Shown here piece after piece: positions 31,925 through 43,244 of a stretch of DNA of 43,371 bases. Source of the DNA: Zygnema cylindricum (taxonomy: Eukaryota; Streptophyta; Zygnematophyceae; Zygnematales; Zygnemataceae). The stretch lies in the NCBI GenBank assembly GCA_037447655.1, contig JBBHKE010001599.1:26401-69771 (forward strand), given 5' to 3'. Within the stretch, counting starts at the first letter, position 1, and the number at the start of each line of letters is the position of its first letter. The position numbers were made by a program, and so were the translations under genes. The notes below the pieces were generated by a model. That model was not told the origin of the DNA, searched no databases, and saw nothing but the letters and a program-made list of their open reading frames with translations.

Positions 31925-33450
31925 GAATTGTTATCTCACTTACACAAACTTTAAGCGCTAACAAAAATGGTTACCTAACTTTCACAAACAGTTAGCGATA
32001 ACAAGAATTGTTACCTAAATTACACAAACTGTTAGCGATAACAAGAATTGTATCCTAAATTACACAAACTGTTTGCGCTAACAGGAATTGTGACCTAACT
32101 TACACAAACTGTTAGCAATAACATGAATTGTTATATAACTTACACAAATTGTTAGCGATAACACGAATTGTTACCTAACTTACACAAAATGTTAGCATTA
32201 ACAAGAATTGTGACCTATCCTACACAAACTATTAGCGATAGCAAGAATTGTTACCTAAATTACACAAACAATTAGCGATAACAAGAATTGTATCCTAAAT
32301 TACACAAACTTTTAGCGATAACACAAATTGTTACCTAACTTACACAAAATGTTAGCGATAACAAAATTGGTTACCTAACTTACACAAACAGTTAGCGATA
32401 AAAAAAATTGTTACCTAAATTACACAAACTGTTAGCGATAACAAGAATTGTTACCTAAATTACACAAACTCTTAGCGACAACAAGAATTGTAACCTAAAT
32501 TACACAAACTGTTAGCGATAACAAAAATTGTTACCTAAATATCACAAAAAGTTAGCGACAACAAGAATTGTTATCTCATTTACACAAACTTTAAGCGCTA
32601 ACAAAAATGGTTACCTAACTTACACAAACAGTTAGCGATAATAAGAATTGTTACCTAAATTACACAAATAGTTAGCAATAACAAGAATTGTAACGTATAG
32701 TACACAAACATTTAACAAGAACACGAATTGTTACCTAACTTACACAAAATGTTAGCGATAACAATAATGGTTACCCAACTTACACAAACAGTTAGCGATA
32801 ACAATGATTGTTACCTAAATTACACAAACTGTTAGGGATAACAAGAATTGTAACCTAAATTACACAAATAGTCAACGATAACAATAATTTACACCTAAAT
32901 TACACAAACAGTTAGCGATAACAACAATTGTTACCTAAATTATACAGACTTTTAGCGATAACAAGAATTGTTACCTAAATTTCACAACCTGTTAGCGATT
33001 ACAAGAATTGTTACGTAAATTCACAAACACTTAGCGAAACCAAAAATTGTTATCTCACTTACACAAACTGTAAGCGCTAACAAAAATGGTGACTTAACTT
33101 ACACAAACAGTTAGCTATAACAAGACTTGTTACCTCAATTACACAATCTGTTAGCGATAACAAGAATTGTAATCTAAATTACACAAATTGTCACCGATAA
33201 CAAAAATTGTCACCTAAATTACACAAACAGTTAGCGATAAAAACAATTGTTACCTAAATTATACAAACTTTTAGCCATAACAAGAATTGTTACCTAAATT
33301 ACACAAACTGTTAGCGATAACAATAATTGTTACGTAAATTACACAAACTCTTAGCAAAACCAAAAATTGTTATCTCACTTACACAAACTTTAAGCGCTAA
33401 CAAAAATGGTTACCTAACTTACACAAACAGTTAGCCATAACAAGAATTGT
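31925..33450 (+). repeat. About 1.5-kb satellite segment duplicated from 27190-28715 (copy 2)
   Basis: Second copy at offset 4735. The matching LTR 3' ends are 5414 bp apart, so about 680 bp present after the first LTR (roughly 26520-27190) is missing after the second. Confidence 0.85.
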
Positions 33451-34010
33451 TACCTAAATTACACAAACTGTTAGCGATAACAAGAATTGTAATCTAAATT
33501 ACACAAACTGTTTACGCTAACAGGAATTGTGATCTAACTTACACAAACTGTTAGCAATAACATAAATTGTTTTATAACTTACACAAACAGTTAGCGATAA
33601 AAACAATTGTTACCTAAATTACACAAACTGTTAGGGATAACAAGAATTGTAACCTAAATTACACAAACTCTTAGCGACAACAAGAATTGTTATCTCACTT
33701 ACACAAACTTTAAGCGCTCACAAAAATGGTTACCTAACTTACACAAACAGTTAGCGATAACAAAAATTGTTACATAAATTACAAAAACTGTTGGCGATAA
33801 CAAGAATTGTAACCTAAATTACACAAACTGTTTGCGCTAATAGGAATTGTGACCTTACTTACACAAATTGTTAGCAATAACATGAATTGTTATATAACTT
33901 ACACAAACTGTTAGGAATAACAATAATTGTAACCCAAATATCACAAACAGTTAGCGATAATAGGAATTATTATCTAACTTATGCAAACAGTTAGCGGTAA
34001 CAAGAATGGA

Positions 34011-34015
34011 TACCT
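34011..34015 (+). other. Empty site paralogous to the solo LTR insertion
   Basis: The string CTAACTTATGCAAACAG, then GTAACAAGAATGGATACCT, matches the left flank of the solo LTR at 30921-30960 with few changes. Here TACCT is present once and the satellite simply continues (GAATTACAC). It is the uninterrupted counterpart of the insertion site. Confidence 0.85.
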
Positions 34016-34740
34016 GAATTACACAAACTGTTAGCGATAACAAGTATTGTTACCTAAATTCAAAAGCTGTTACCGATAACAAGAATTGTAACCTAAATTA
34101 CACAAACTGTTAGCGATAACAAGAATTGTTACCTAAATATCACAAACAGTTAGCGATAATAGGAATTGTTATCTCACTTACACAAACTTTAAGCGCTAAC
34201 AATTTTTTTTACCTAACTCACACAAACAGGTAGCGATAAAAAGAATTGTTACCTTAATTACACAAACTGTTAGCGATAACAAGAATTGTAACCTAAATTA
34301 CACAAACTGTTTGCGCTAACACGAATTGTGACCTAAGTTACACAAACTAATATAAATAACATGAATTGTTATATAACTTACACAAACTGTTAGCGATAAC
34401 AAGAATTATAACCTAAATTACACAAACTTTTAGCGATAACAAGAATTGTTACCTAAACTATACAAACTCTTAGCAACAAAAATAATTGTTATCTCACTTA
34501 CACAAACTGTTAGCGCTAATAAGAATGGTTACCTAACTTACAAAAATAGTTAGTTATAACAAGACTTGTTACCTAAATTACACAAACTATTAGCGATTAC
34601 AGGAATTGTTACCTAAATTACACAAACAATTAGCGATAACAAAAATTGTAACCTAAATTACACAAACTCTTAGCGATAACACGAATTGTTACCTAACTTA
34701 CAAAAAATGTTAGGGATAAAAATAATTGCTACCTAAATTA

Positions 34741-35215
34741 CACAAACTGTTAGCGATAACAAGAATTGTAACCTAAATTACACAAACTGTTTGCGCTAAC
34801 AGGAATTGTTACCTAACTTACACAAAATGTTAGCATTAACAAGAATTGTGACCTATCCTACACAAACTATTAGCGATAGCAAGAATTGTTACCTAAATTA
34901 CACAAACAATTAGCGATAACAAGAATTGTAACCTAAATTACACAAACTCTTAGCGATAACACAAAGTGTTACCTAACTTACACAAAATGTTAGCGATAAC
35001 AAAATTGGTTACCTAACTTACACAAACAGTTAGCGATAAAAACAATTGTTACCTAAATTACACAAACTGTTAGCGATAACAAGAATTGTTACCTAAATTA
35101 CACAAACTCTTAGGGACAACAAGAATTGTAACCTAAATTACACAAATTGTTAGCGATAACAAAAATTGTTACCTAAATATCACAAACAGTTAGCGATAAC
35201 AGGAATTGTTACCTA
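34741..35215 (+). repeat. 800-bp period satellite segment, copy 1
   Basis: About 475 bp matching 35541-36015 at an offset of exactly 800 bp (20 monomers). Shared rare variants include GCATTAACAAGAATTGTG, GACCTATCCTAC and TAACACAAAGTG. Confidence 0.88.
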
Positions 35216-35540
35216 AATTACACAAACTGTTAGCGATAACAGGAATTGTTACCTAAATTACACAAACAATTAGCGATAACAAAAATTGTAACCTAAATTA
35301 CACAAACTCTTAGCGATAACACGAATTGTTACCTAACTTACACAAAATGTTAGCGATAAAAATAATTGCTACCTAAATTACACAAACTGTTAGCGATAAC
35401 AATAATTGTTACTTAAATTACACAAACACTTAGAGAACACAAGAATTGTTATCTCACTTACACAAACTGTTAGCGCTAACAAAAATGGTTTCCTAACTTT
35501 CACAAACAGTTAGCGATAACAAGAATTGTTACCTAAATTA

Positions 35541-36015
35541 CACAAACTGTTAGCGATAACAAGAATTGTAACCTTAATTACACAAACTGTTTGCGCTAAC
35601 AGGAATTGTTACCTAACTTACACAAAATGTTAGCATTAACAAGAATTGTGACCTATCCTACACAAACTATTAGCGATAGCAAGAATTGTTACCTAAATTA
35701 CACAAACAATTAGCGATAACAAGAATTGTAACCTAAATTACACAAACTCTTAGCGATAACACAAAGTGTTACCTAACTTACACAAAATGTTAGCGATAAC
35801 AAAATTGGTTACCTAACTTACACAAACAGTTAGCGATAAAAACAATTGTTACCTAAATTACACAAACTGTTAGCGATAACAAGAATTGTTACCTAAATTA
35901 CACAAACTTTTAGGGACAAGAAGAATTGTAACCTAAATTACACAAATTGTTAGCGATAACAAAAATTGTTACCTAAATATCACAAACAGTTAGCGATAAC
36001 AGGAATTGTTACCTA
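35541..36015 (+). repeat. 800-bp period satellite segment, copy 2
   Basis: Copy of 34741-35215 with few differences (for example CTTTTAGGGACAAG for CTCTTAGGGACAAC). Confidence 0.88.
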
Positions 36016-38230
36016 ACTTACACAAACTGTTAGCGATAACAAAAATGGTTACCCAACTTACACAAACAGTTAATGATAACAAGAAATGTTACCTAAATTA
36101 CACAATTTGTTAGCAATAACAAGAATTGTTACCTAAATTACACAAACTTTTAGCGACAACAAGAATTGTTATCTCACTTACACAAACTTTAAGCGCTAAC
36201 AAAAATGGTTACCTAACTTACACAAACAGTTAGCGATAATTAGAATTCTTACCTAAATTACACAAACTCTTAGCGATAACAAAAATTGTTATCTCACTTA
36301 CACAAACTTTAAGCGCTAACAAAAATGGTTACCTAACTTACACAAACAGTTAGCGATAACAAGAATTGTTACCTAAATTACACAAACTGTTAGCGATAAC
36401 AAGAATTGTTACCTAAATTACACAAATTGTTAGCGATAACAAAAATTGTTACCTAAATATCACAAACAGTTAGCGATAACAAGAATTGTTACCTAAATTA
36501 CACAAACTGTTAGCGATAACAAGAATTGTTACCTAAATTACACAAACAGTTAGCGATAACAAGAATTGTAACGTAAATTACACAAACTGTTAGCGATAAC
36601 AAGAATTGTTACCTAAATTACACAAACTCTTAGCGACAACAAAAATTGTTATCTCATTTACACAAACTTTAAGCGATAACAAAAATGGTGACCTAACTTA
36701 CACTAACAGTTAGCGATAACAAGAATTGTTACCTAAATTATACAAATAGTTAGCGATAACAAGAATTGTAACCTAAATTACATAAATTATTAGCGATAAC
36801 ACGAATTGTTACCTAACTTACACAAACTATTAGCGATAGTAGGAATTGTTACCTACATTACAGACAAAATTTGATAACAAGAATTGTAACCTAAAATACA
36901 CAAACTCTTAGCGATAACACGAATTGTTACCAAACTTACACAAAATGTTAGCGATATCAAAAATTGTTACCTAAATTACATAATCTCTTAGCGATAACAC
37001 GAATTGTTACCTAACTTACACAAATTGTCAGCGATAACAAAAATTGTCACCTAAATTACACAAACAGTTAGCGATAACAACAATTGTTAGCTAAATTATA
37101 CAGACTTTTAGCGATAACAAAAATTGTTACCTAAATTTCACAAACTATTAGCGATAACAATAATTGTTACCTAAATTACACAAACTGTTAGCGACAACAA
37201 GAATTGATATCTCACTTACACAAACTGTTAGCGCTAACAAGAATCGTTACCTAACTTACACAAATAGTTAGCTATAACAAGACTTGTTACCTAAATTACA
37301 CAAACAATTAGCGATAACACAAATTGTTACCCAACTTACACAAAATGTTAGCGATAACAATAATTGTTACCTAAATTACACAAACTCTTAGGGACAACAA
37401 GAATTGTTTTCTCACTTACACAAACTTTAAGCGCTAACAAAAATGGTTACCTGACTTACACAAACAGTTAGCGATAACAAGAATTGATACCTAAATTACA
37501 CAAACTGTTAGCGATACCAAGAATTGTAACCTAAATTACACAAACTGATTGCGCTAACAGGAATTGTGACCTAAATTACACAAACTGTTAGCAATAACAT
37601 AAATTGTTATATTACTTACACAAACTGTTAGCGATAACAAGAATTGTAACCTAAATAATACAAATTGTTAGCGATAACACGAATTGTTACCTAACTTACT
37701 CAAAATATTAGCGATAACAAGAATTGTGACCTAACTTACACAAACTATTAGCGATAGCAGGAATTGTTACCTAAATTACACAAACAATTAGCGATAACAA
37801 GAATTGTAACCTAAATTACACAAACTCTTAGCGACAACAAGAATTGTTATCTCACTTACACAAACTTTAAGCGCTAACAAAAATGATTACCTAACTTACA
37901 CAAACAATTAGCGATAACAAGAATTGTTGCCTAAATTACACAAACAGTTAGGGATAACAACAATTGTTACCTAAATTATACAGACTTTTAGCGATAACAA
38001 GAATTGTTACCTAAATTACACAAACTGTTAGCGATAACGATAATTGTTACCTAAATTACACAAACTCTTAGCGACAAAAAGAATTGTTCTCTCACTTACA
38101 CAAACTGTTGGCGCTAACAAGAATGGTTACCTTACTTACACAAATAGTTAGCTATAACAAGACTTGTTACCTCAATTACACAAACTATTAGCGATAGCAG
38201 GAATTGTTACCTAAATTACACAAACAATTT

Positions 38231-38240
38231 TTGTTAACAA
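38231..38240. other. Satellite orientation switch at a palindrome
   Basis: Left of this point monomers read ACACAAACAATT (plus). Right of it they read TTGTTATCGCTCACAGTTTG (reverse complement). The junction holds the perfect 10-bp palindrome TTGTTAACAA, flanked by AATTTT and TTTTTG runs. No mobile element lies at the junction. Confidence 0.92.
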
Positions 38241-39329
38241 TTTTTGTAACAATTTTTGTTATCGCTCACAGTTTGTGTATCTTAGGTAACCATTCTTGTT
38301 AGCGGTAACAATTTGTGTAATATAGATAACAATTCCTGTTATCTCTTACTATTTGTGTAATTTAGGTAACAATTCTTGTTATCCCTAGCTGTTTGTGTAA
38401 TTTAGGTAACAATTTTGTTAGCGCTAACAATTCGTGTAATTAAGGTAACAATTTTTGTTTCCGAAAACAGTTTGTGTAACTTAGGTAACCATTTTGTTAG
38501 GGCTAACAGTTTGTGTAATTTAAGTAACAATTTATGTTATCGCTAACAGTTTGTGTAATTTAGGTAATAATTCTTGTTATCGCTAACTGTTTGTGTAATT
38601 TAGGTAACAATTCCTGTTAGCGCTAACAATTTATGTAATTTAGGTTACAATTCTTGTTATCGGTTACTGTTTGTGTAATTTAGGAAACAATTTTTGATAT
38701 CGCTAATAGTTTGTTTAATTTAGGTAACGATTCTTGTTATCGCCAAAAGTTTATGTAATTTACGTAACAATTTTTGTTATCGCTAACAGTTTGTGTAACT
38801 TAAGTAACCATTTTGTTAGCGCTAACAGTTTGTGTATTTTAGGTAACAATACTTGTTATCGCTATTAGTTTGTGTAATTTAGGTAACAATTCTTGTTATC
38901 GCTAACAGTTTGTGTAACTTAGGTAACCATTCTTGTTAGCGCTAATAGTTTGTGTAATTTAGGTAATAATTCTTGTTATCGCTAACAGTTTGTGTAATTT
39001 AGGTAACAATTCTTGTTATCGCTAACAATTTGTGTATTATAGGTTATGATTCTTGTTATTGCCAACAGTTTGTGTAATTTAGGTAACAATTCTTGTTATC
39101 GCTAACAGTTGGTGTAATTTAGGTAACAATTCTTGTTTTCGCTAACAATTTGTGGAGTTTAGGTAATAATTCTTGTTATCGCTCACTGTTTGTGTAATTT
39201 AGGTAACAATTCTTGTTCGTGCTAACAATTTACGTAATTTAGGTGACAATTCTTGTTATTGCCAACAGTTTGTGTAATTTAGGTAACAATTCTTGTTATC
39301 GCCAAGAATTTGTGTAATTTAGGTAACTA

Positions 39330-39660
39330 TCTTTGTTATCGCTAATAGTTTGTGTAACTTAGGTAACAATTTTTGTTATCGCTAACAGTTTGTGTAACTT
39401 AGGTAACCATTATTGTTAGCGCTACCACTTTGTGTAATTTAGGTAACAATTCTTGTTGCTAACAGTTTTTGTAATTGAGGTAACAATTCTTGTTATTGCT
39501 AACAGTTTGTGTAAGTTAGGTAACCATTCTTGTTATCGCTAACAGTTTTTGTAAGCTAGGTAATCATTATGTTAGCGCTTACAGTTTGTGTAAGTCAGAT
39601 AACAATTCTTGTTATCGCGAAGAGTGTGTTTAATTTAGGTAACAATTCTTGTTATCGCTA
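39330..39660 (-). repeat. Satellite segment duplicated at 40993-41323 (copy 1)
   Basis: Offset 1663. Both copies share the short monomer TTCTTGTTGCTAACA, which lacks the ATC of the core, and CATTATGTTAGCGCT. Confidence 0.82.
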
Positions 39661-40452
39661 ACTGTTTGTGTAATTTAGGTTATGATTTCGTTATCGCTTA
39701 CAGTTTATGTAATTTAGGTAACTATTTTTGTTATCGCTAACAATTTGTGTAATTTAGGTTATAATTCTTGTTATCGCTTACAGTATGTGTAAGCTAGGTA
39801 ATCATTGTTGTTAGCGCTAACAGTTTGTGTAAGTTAGTTAACAATTCCTGTTATCGCTAACAGGGTGCGTAAATTAGGTAACAATTCCTGTTAGCGCAAA
39901 CAATTTGTCTATTTAGATAACAATTCCTATTATCTCTTACTGTTTGTTTAATTTATGTATCAATTCTTGTTACCCCTAACTGTTTGTTTAATTTAGGTAA
40001 CAATTTCTGTTAGCGCTAACAATTTGTGTAATTAAGGTTACAATTATTGTTATCGCTAAAAGTTTGTGTAATTTAGGTAATAATTGTTGTTATCACTTAC
40101 AATTTGTGTAATTTAGGTTACAATTCTTGTTATCGCTAAAAGTTTGTGTAATATAGGTAATAATTGTTGTTATCGCTAACTATTTGTGTAATTTAGGTAA
40201 CAATTCCAGCTAGCGCTAACAATTTGTGTAATTTAGGTTACAATTATTGTTCTCGCTAAAAGTTTGTGTAATTTAGGTAACAATTCTTGTTATCACTAAC
40301 TCTTTGTGTAATTTAGGTAAGAATTCCAGTTAGCGCTAACAATTTGTGTAATTTAGGTTACAATTATTGTTATCGCTAATAGTTTGTGTAATTTAGATAA
40401 CAATTGTTGTTATCACTAACTGTTTGTGTAATTTAGGTAACAATCCTTGTTA

Positions 40453-40612
40453 TCGCCAATAGTTTGTGTAATTTAGGTAACAATTTTTGTTATCGCTCAC
40501 AGTTTGTGTAACTTAGGTAACCATTCTTGTTAGAGGTAACAATTTGTGTAATGTAGATAACAATTCCTGTTATCTCTTACTATTTGTGTAATTTAGGTAA
40601 CAATTCTTGTTA
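40453..40612 (-). repeat. 160-bp tandem satellite duplication, copy 1
   Basis: Four monomers (CGCCAATAGTTTG, CGCTCACAGTTTG, AGAGGTAACAATTTG, ATCTCTTACTATTTG) repeated immediately at 40613-40772. A related set lies at 38255-38370. Confidence 0.88.
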
Positions 40613-40772
40613 TCGCCAATAGTTTGTGTAATTTAGGTAACAATTTTTGTTATCGCTCACAGTTTGTGTAACTTAGGTAACCATTCTTGTTAGCGGTAAC
40701 AATTTGTGTAATGTAGATAACAATTCCTGTTATCTCTTACTATTTGTGTAGTTTAGGTAACAATTCTTGTTA
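40613..40772 (-). repeat. 160-bp tandem satellite duplication, copy 2
   Basis: Second copy at offset 160, with AGCGG for AGAGG and GTAGTTTAGG for GTAATTTAGG. Confidence 0.88.
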
Positions 40773-40992
40773 TCGCTAACTGTTTGTGTAATTTAGGTAA
40801 CAATTTTGTTAGCGCTAACAATTCGTGTAATTTAGATTACAATTCTTGTTATTGCTCACAGTTTGTTAAATTTAGGTAACAATTTTTGTTATCGCCAACA
40901 TTTTGGGTAACAATTTTTGTTTTCGAAAACAGTTTGTGTAACTTAGGTAACCATTTTGTTTGGGCTAACAATTTGTGTAATTTAAGTAACAA

Positions 40993-41323
40993 TCTTTGTT
41001 ATCGCTAATAGTTTGTGTAACTTAGGTAACAATTTTTGTTATCGCTAACAGTTTGTGTAACTTAGGTAACCATTCTTGTTAGCGCTACCACTTTGTGTAA
41101 TTTAGGTAACAATTCTTGTTGCTAACAATTTGTGTAATTGAGGTAACAATTCTTGTTATTGCTAACAGTTTTTGTAAGTTAGGTAACCATTCTTGTTATC
41201 GCTAACAGTTTGTGTAAGCTAGGTAATCATTATGTTAGCGCTAACAGTTTGTGTAAGTCAGATAACAATTCATGTTATCGCTAACAGTGTGTTTAATTTA
41301 GGTAACAATTCTTGTTATCGCTG
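40993..41323 (-). repeat. Satellite segment duplicated from 39330-39660 (copy 2)
   Basis: Second copy at offset 1663 with scattered substitutions. Confidence 0.82.
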
Positions 41324-41698
41324 CCAAGTTGTGTAAATTAGGTTATGATTCCTGTTATCGCTTACAGTTTGTGCAAGTTAGGTAACCATTCTGTTAGCGC
41401 TAACATTTTGTGTAATTTCGTTAACAATTGTTGTTATCGATAACACTATGCGTAAGTTAGATAAAACTTCGTGTTAGCCCAAATAATTTGTGTAATTTAG
41501 AGAATAATTCCTGTTATCTCCAACTGTTTGTGTAATTTAGGTAACAATACTTATTATCGCTAACTGTTTGTGTAATTTAGGTTATAATTCCTGTTAGCGC
41601 TAACAATTTTTGTAATTTAGGTTACAATTCTTGTTATCGCTTAAAGTTTGTGTAATTTATGTAATAATTGTTGTTATCACTTACAATTTGTGTAATTT

Positions 41699-41905
41699 AT
41701 TAAATTCATTTTATGGTTTGTAAGTTAGTAACAATTCTTAGATCGTAATAGTTTGTGTAAGTTAGGTATCATAGTTATCAGTAGGTTTTGAACTTAGGTA
41801 ACCATTTGTTAGCTAACGGTTGTGTAATTTGGTAACAATTCTTGTTATCATTTTTGTATTTAGGTAACAATTTTAGTTATAACGGTTTTTATTAAGCACC
41901 ATATT
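41699..41905 (-). repeat. Degenerate, indel-rich satellite patch
   Basis: Monomers here lose one or more bases every few positions (for example GATCGTAATAG for TATCGCTAATAG, TTTGGTAACAATTC for TTTAGGTAACAATTC) and include non-satellite TTAAGCACCATATTG. Flanks on both sides are normal. It is either local decay or a low-quality stretch of assembly. Confidence 0.75.
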
Positions 41906-43244
41906 GTGGTAACACTTTGTGTAATTTAGGTAATAATTCCTGTTATCGCTAACAGTTTGTGTAATTTAGGTAACAATTCTTGTTATCGCCAACAATTTGT
42001 GTAATTTAGGTTATAATTTTAGTTATCGCTAACAGTTTGTGTAATTTCGGTAACAATTATTGTTATCACTGGCAGTTTCTTTAATTTAGGTAACCATTCT
42101 TGTTATCGCTAACAGTGTGCGTAAGTAAGGTAACAATTCCTGTTAGCGCAAACAATTTGTGTAATTTGGAGAATGATTCTTGTTATCTCTAACTGTTTGT
42201 GTTACTTAGGTAATAATTCCTGTTAGCTCTAACAATTTGTGTAATTAAGTTTACAATTCTTGTTATCGCTAACTGTTGTGTAATTTAGGTAACAATTCTT
42301 GTTATCACTAACTGTTTGTGTAATTTAGGTAACTATTCTTGTTATCGCTTACAATTTGTGTAATTTAGGTTACAATTCTCGTTATCGCTAAAAGTTTGTG
42401 TAATTTAGGTAATAATTGTTGTTATCGCTTACAATTTGTGTAATTTAGGCTACCATTCTTGTTATCGCTAACTGTTTGTGTATTTAGGTAACAATTCTTA
42501 TTATCGCTAACAGTTTGTGTAACTTAGGTAACCATTTTTTTAGCGCTAATAGTTTGTGTAATTTAGGTAACAATTCTTGTTATCGCAAACAGTTTGTGTA
42601 ATTTAGGTAACAATTCTTCTTATCGCTAACAGTTTGTGTAACTTGGGTAACCATTCTTGTTACCGCTAACACTTTGTGTAATTTAGGTAACAATTCTTGT
42701 TATCGCAAACAGTTTGTGTAAGTAAGATAACAATTCTTGTTATCGCTAAAAGTTTGTATAATTTAGGTAACAATTCTTGTTATCGCTAACTGTTTGTGTA
42801 ATTTAGGTTTTAATTCATGTTATCGCTAATAGTTTGTGTAAGCTAGGTTATCATTCTTGTTAGCGCTAACAGTTTGTGTAAGTTAGATAACAATTCCTGT
42901 TATCACTAATAGTTTGTTTAATTTAGGTAACAATTCTTGTTATCACTAACACTTTGTGTAAGTTAGGTAACCATTCTTGTTAGCGTTAACATTTTGTTTA
43001 ATTTCGGTAACAATTCTTGTTATCGCAAACAGTTTGTGTAAGTTAGGTAACCATTCTTCTATCGCAAACAATTTGTGTTGTTTGGAGAATAATTCCTGTT
43101 ATCGCTTACAGTTTGTGTAATTTAGGCTACAGTTCTTTCTATCGCTAACAATTTGCGTAAGTTAGGTAACAATTCTTGTTATTGCTAACAGTTTTTGTAA
43201 CTTAGGGAACCATTATTGTTAGCGCTAACACTTTGTGTAATTTA

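Larger units (their letters stand above)
31772..38230 (+). repeat. 40-bp satellite array, block 4 (plus orientation)
   Basis: About 6.5 kb of monomers. Parts repeat block 3 (31925-33450), and 33590-34240 resembles the region around the solo LTR but without the LTR. An 800-bp tandem period is present at 34741-36015. Around 36340-36620 monomers are close to the consensus and to each other. The block ends at the orientation switch. No gene. Confidence 0.96.
38241..43244 (-). repeat. 40-bp satellite array, block 5 (reversed orientation)
   Basis: About 5 kb of the same monomer reading as reverse complement (GTTATCGCTAACAGTTTG then TGTAATTTAGGTAAC). It has its own variants (GTTATCTCTTACTATTTG, GCGCTACCACTTTG) and its own duplications, and is more indel-rich than the plus blocks. 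A badly degenerate patch lies at 41699-41905. No gene. Confidence 0.96.

Noticed and set aside
38231-38240. Inversion caused by a foldback or Helitron-type element
   Set aside because: No terminal repeats, hairpin plus CTRR end, or coding sequence lies near the switch. Satellite continues directly on both sides.
1-43244. A CRISPR array, because of many similar short units
   Set aside because: The units abut directly with no unique spacers, the period is one continuous 40-bp monomer, there are no cas genes, and the context is eukaryotic.
38241-43244. Telomeric repeat of the TTAGG type, since each reversed monomer contains TTTAGGTAAC
   Set aside because: TTAGG occurs once per 40 bp and never in tandem. 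It is simply part of the satellite.
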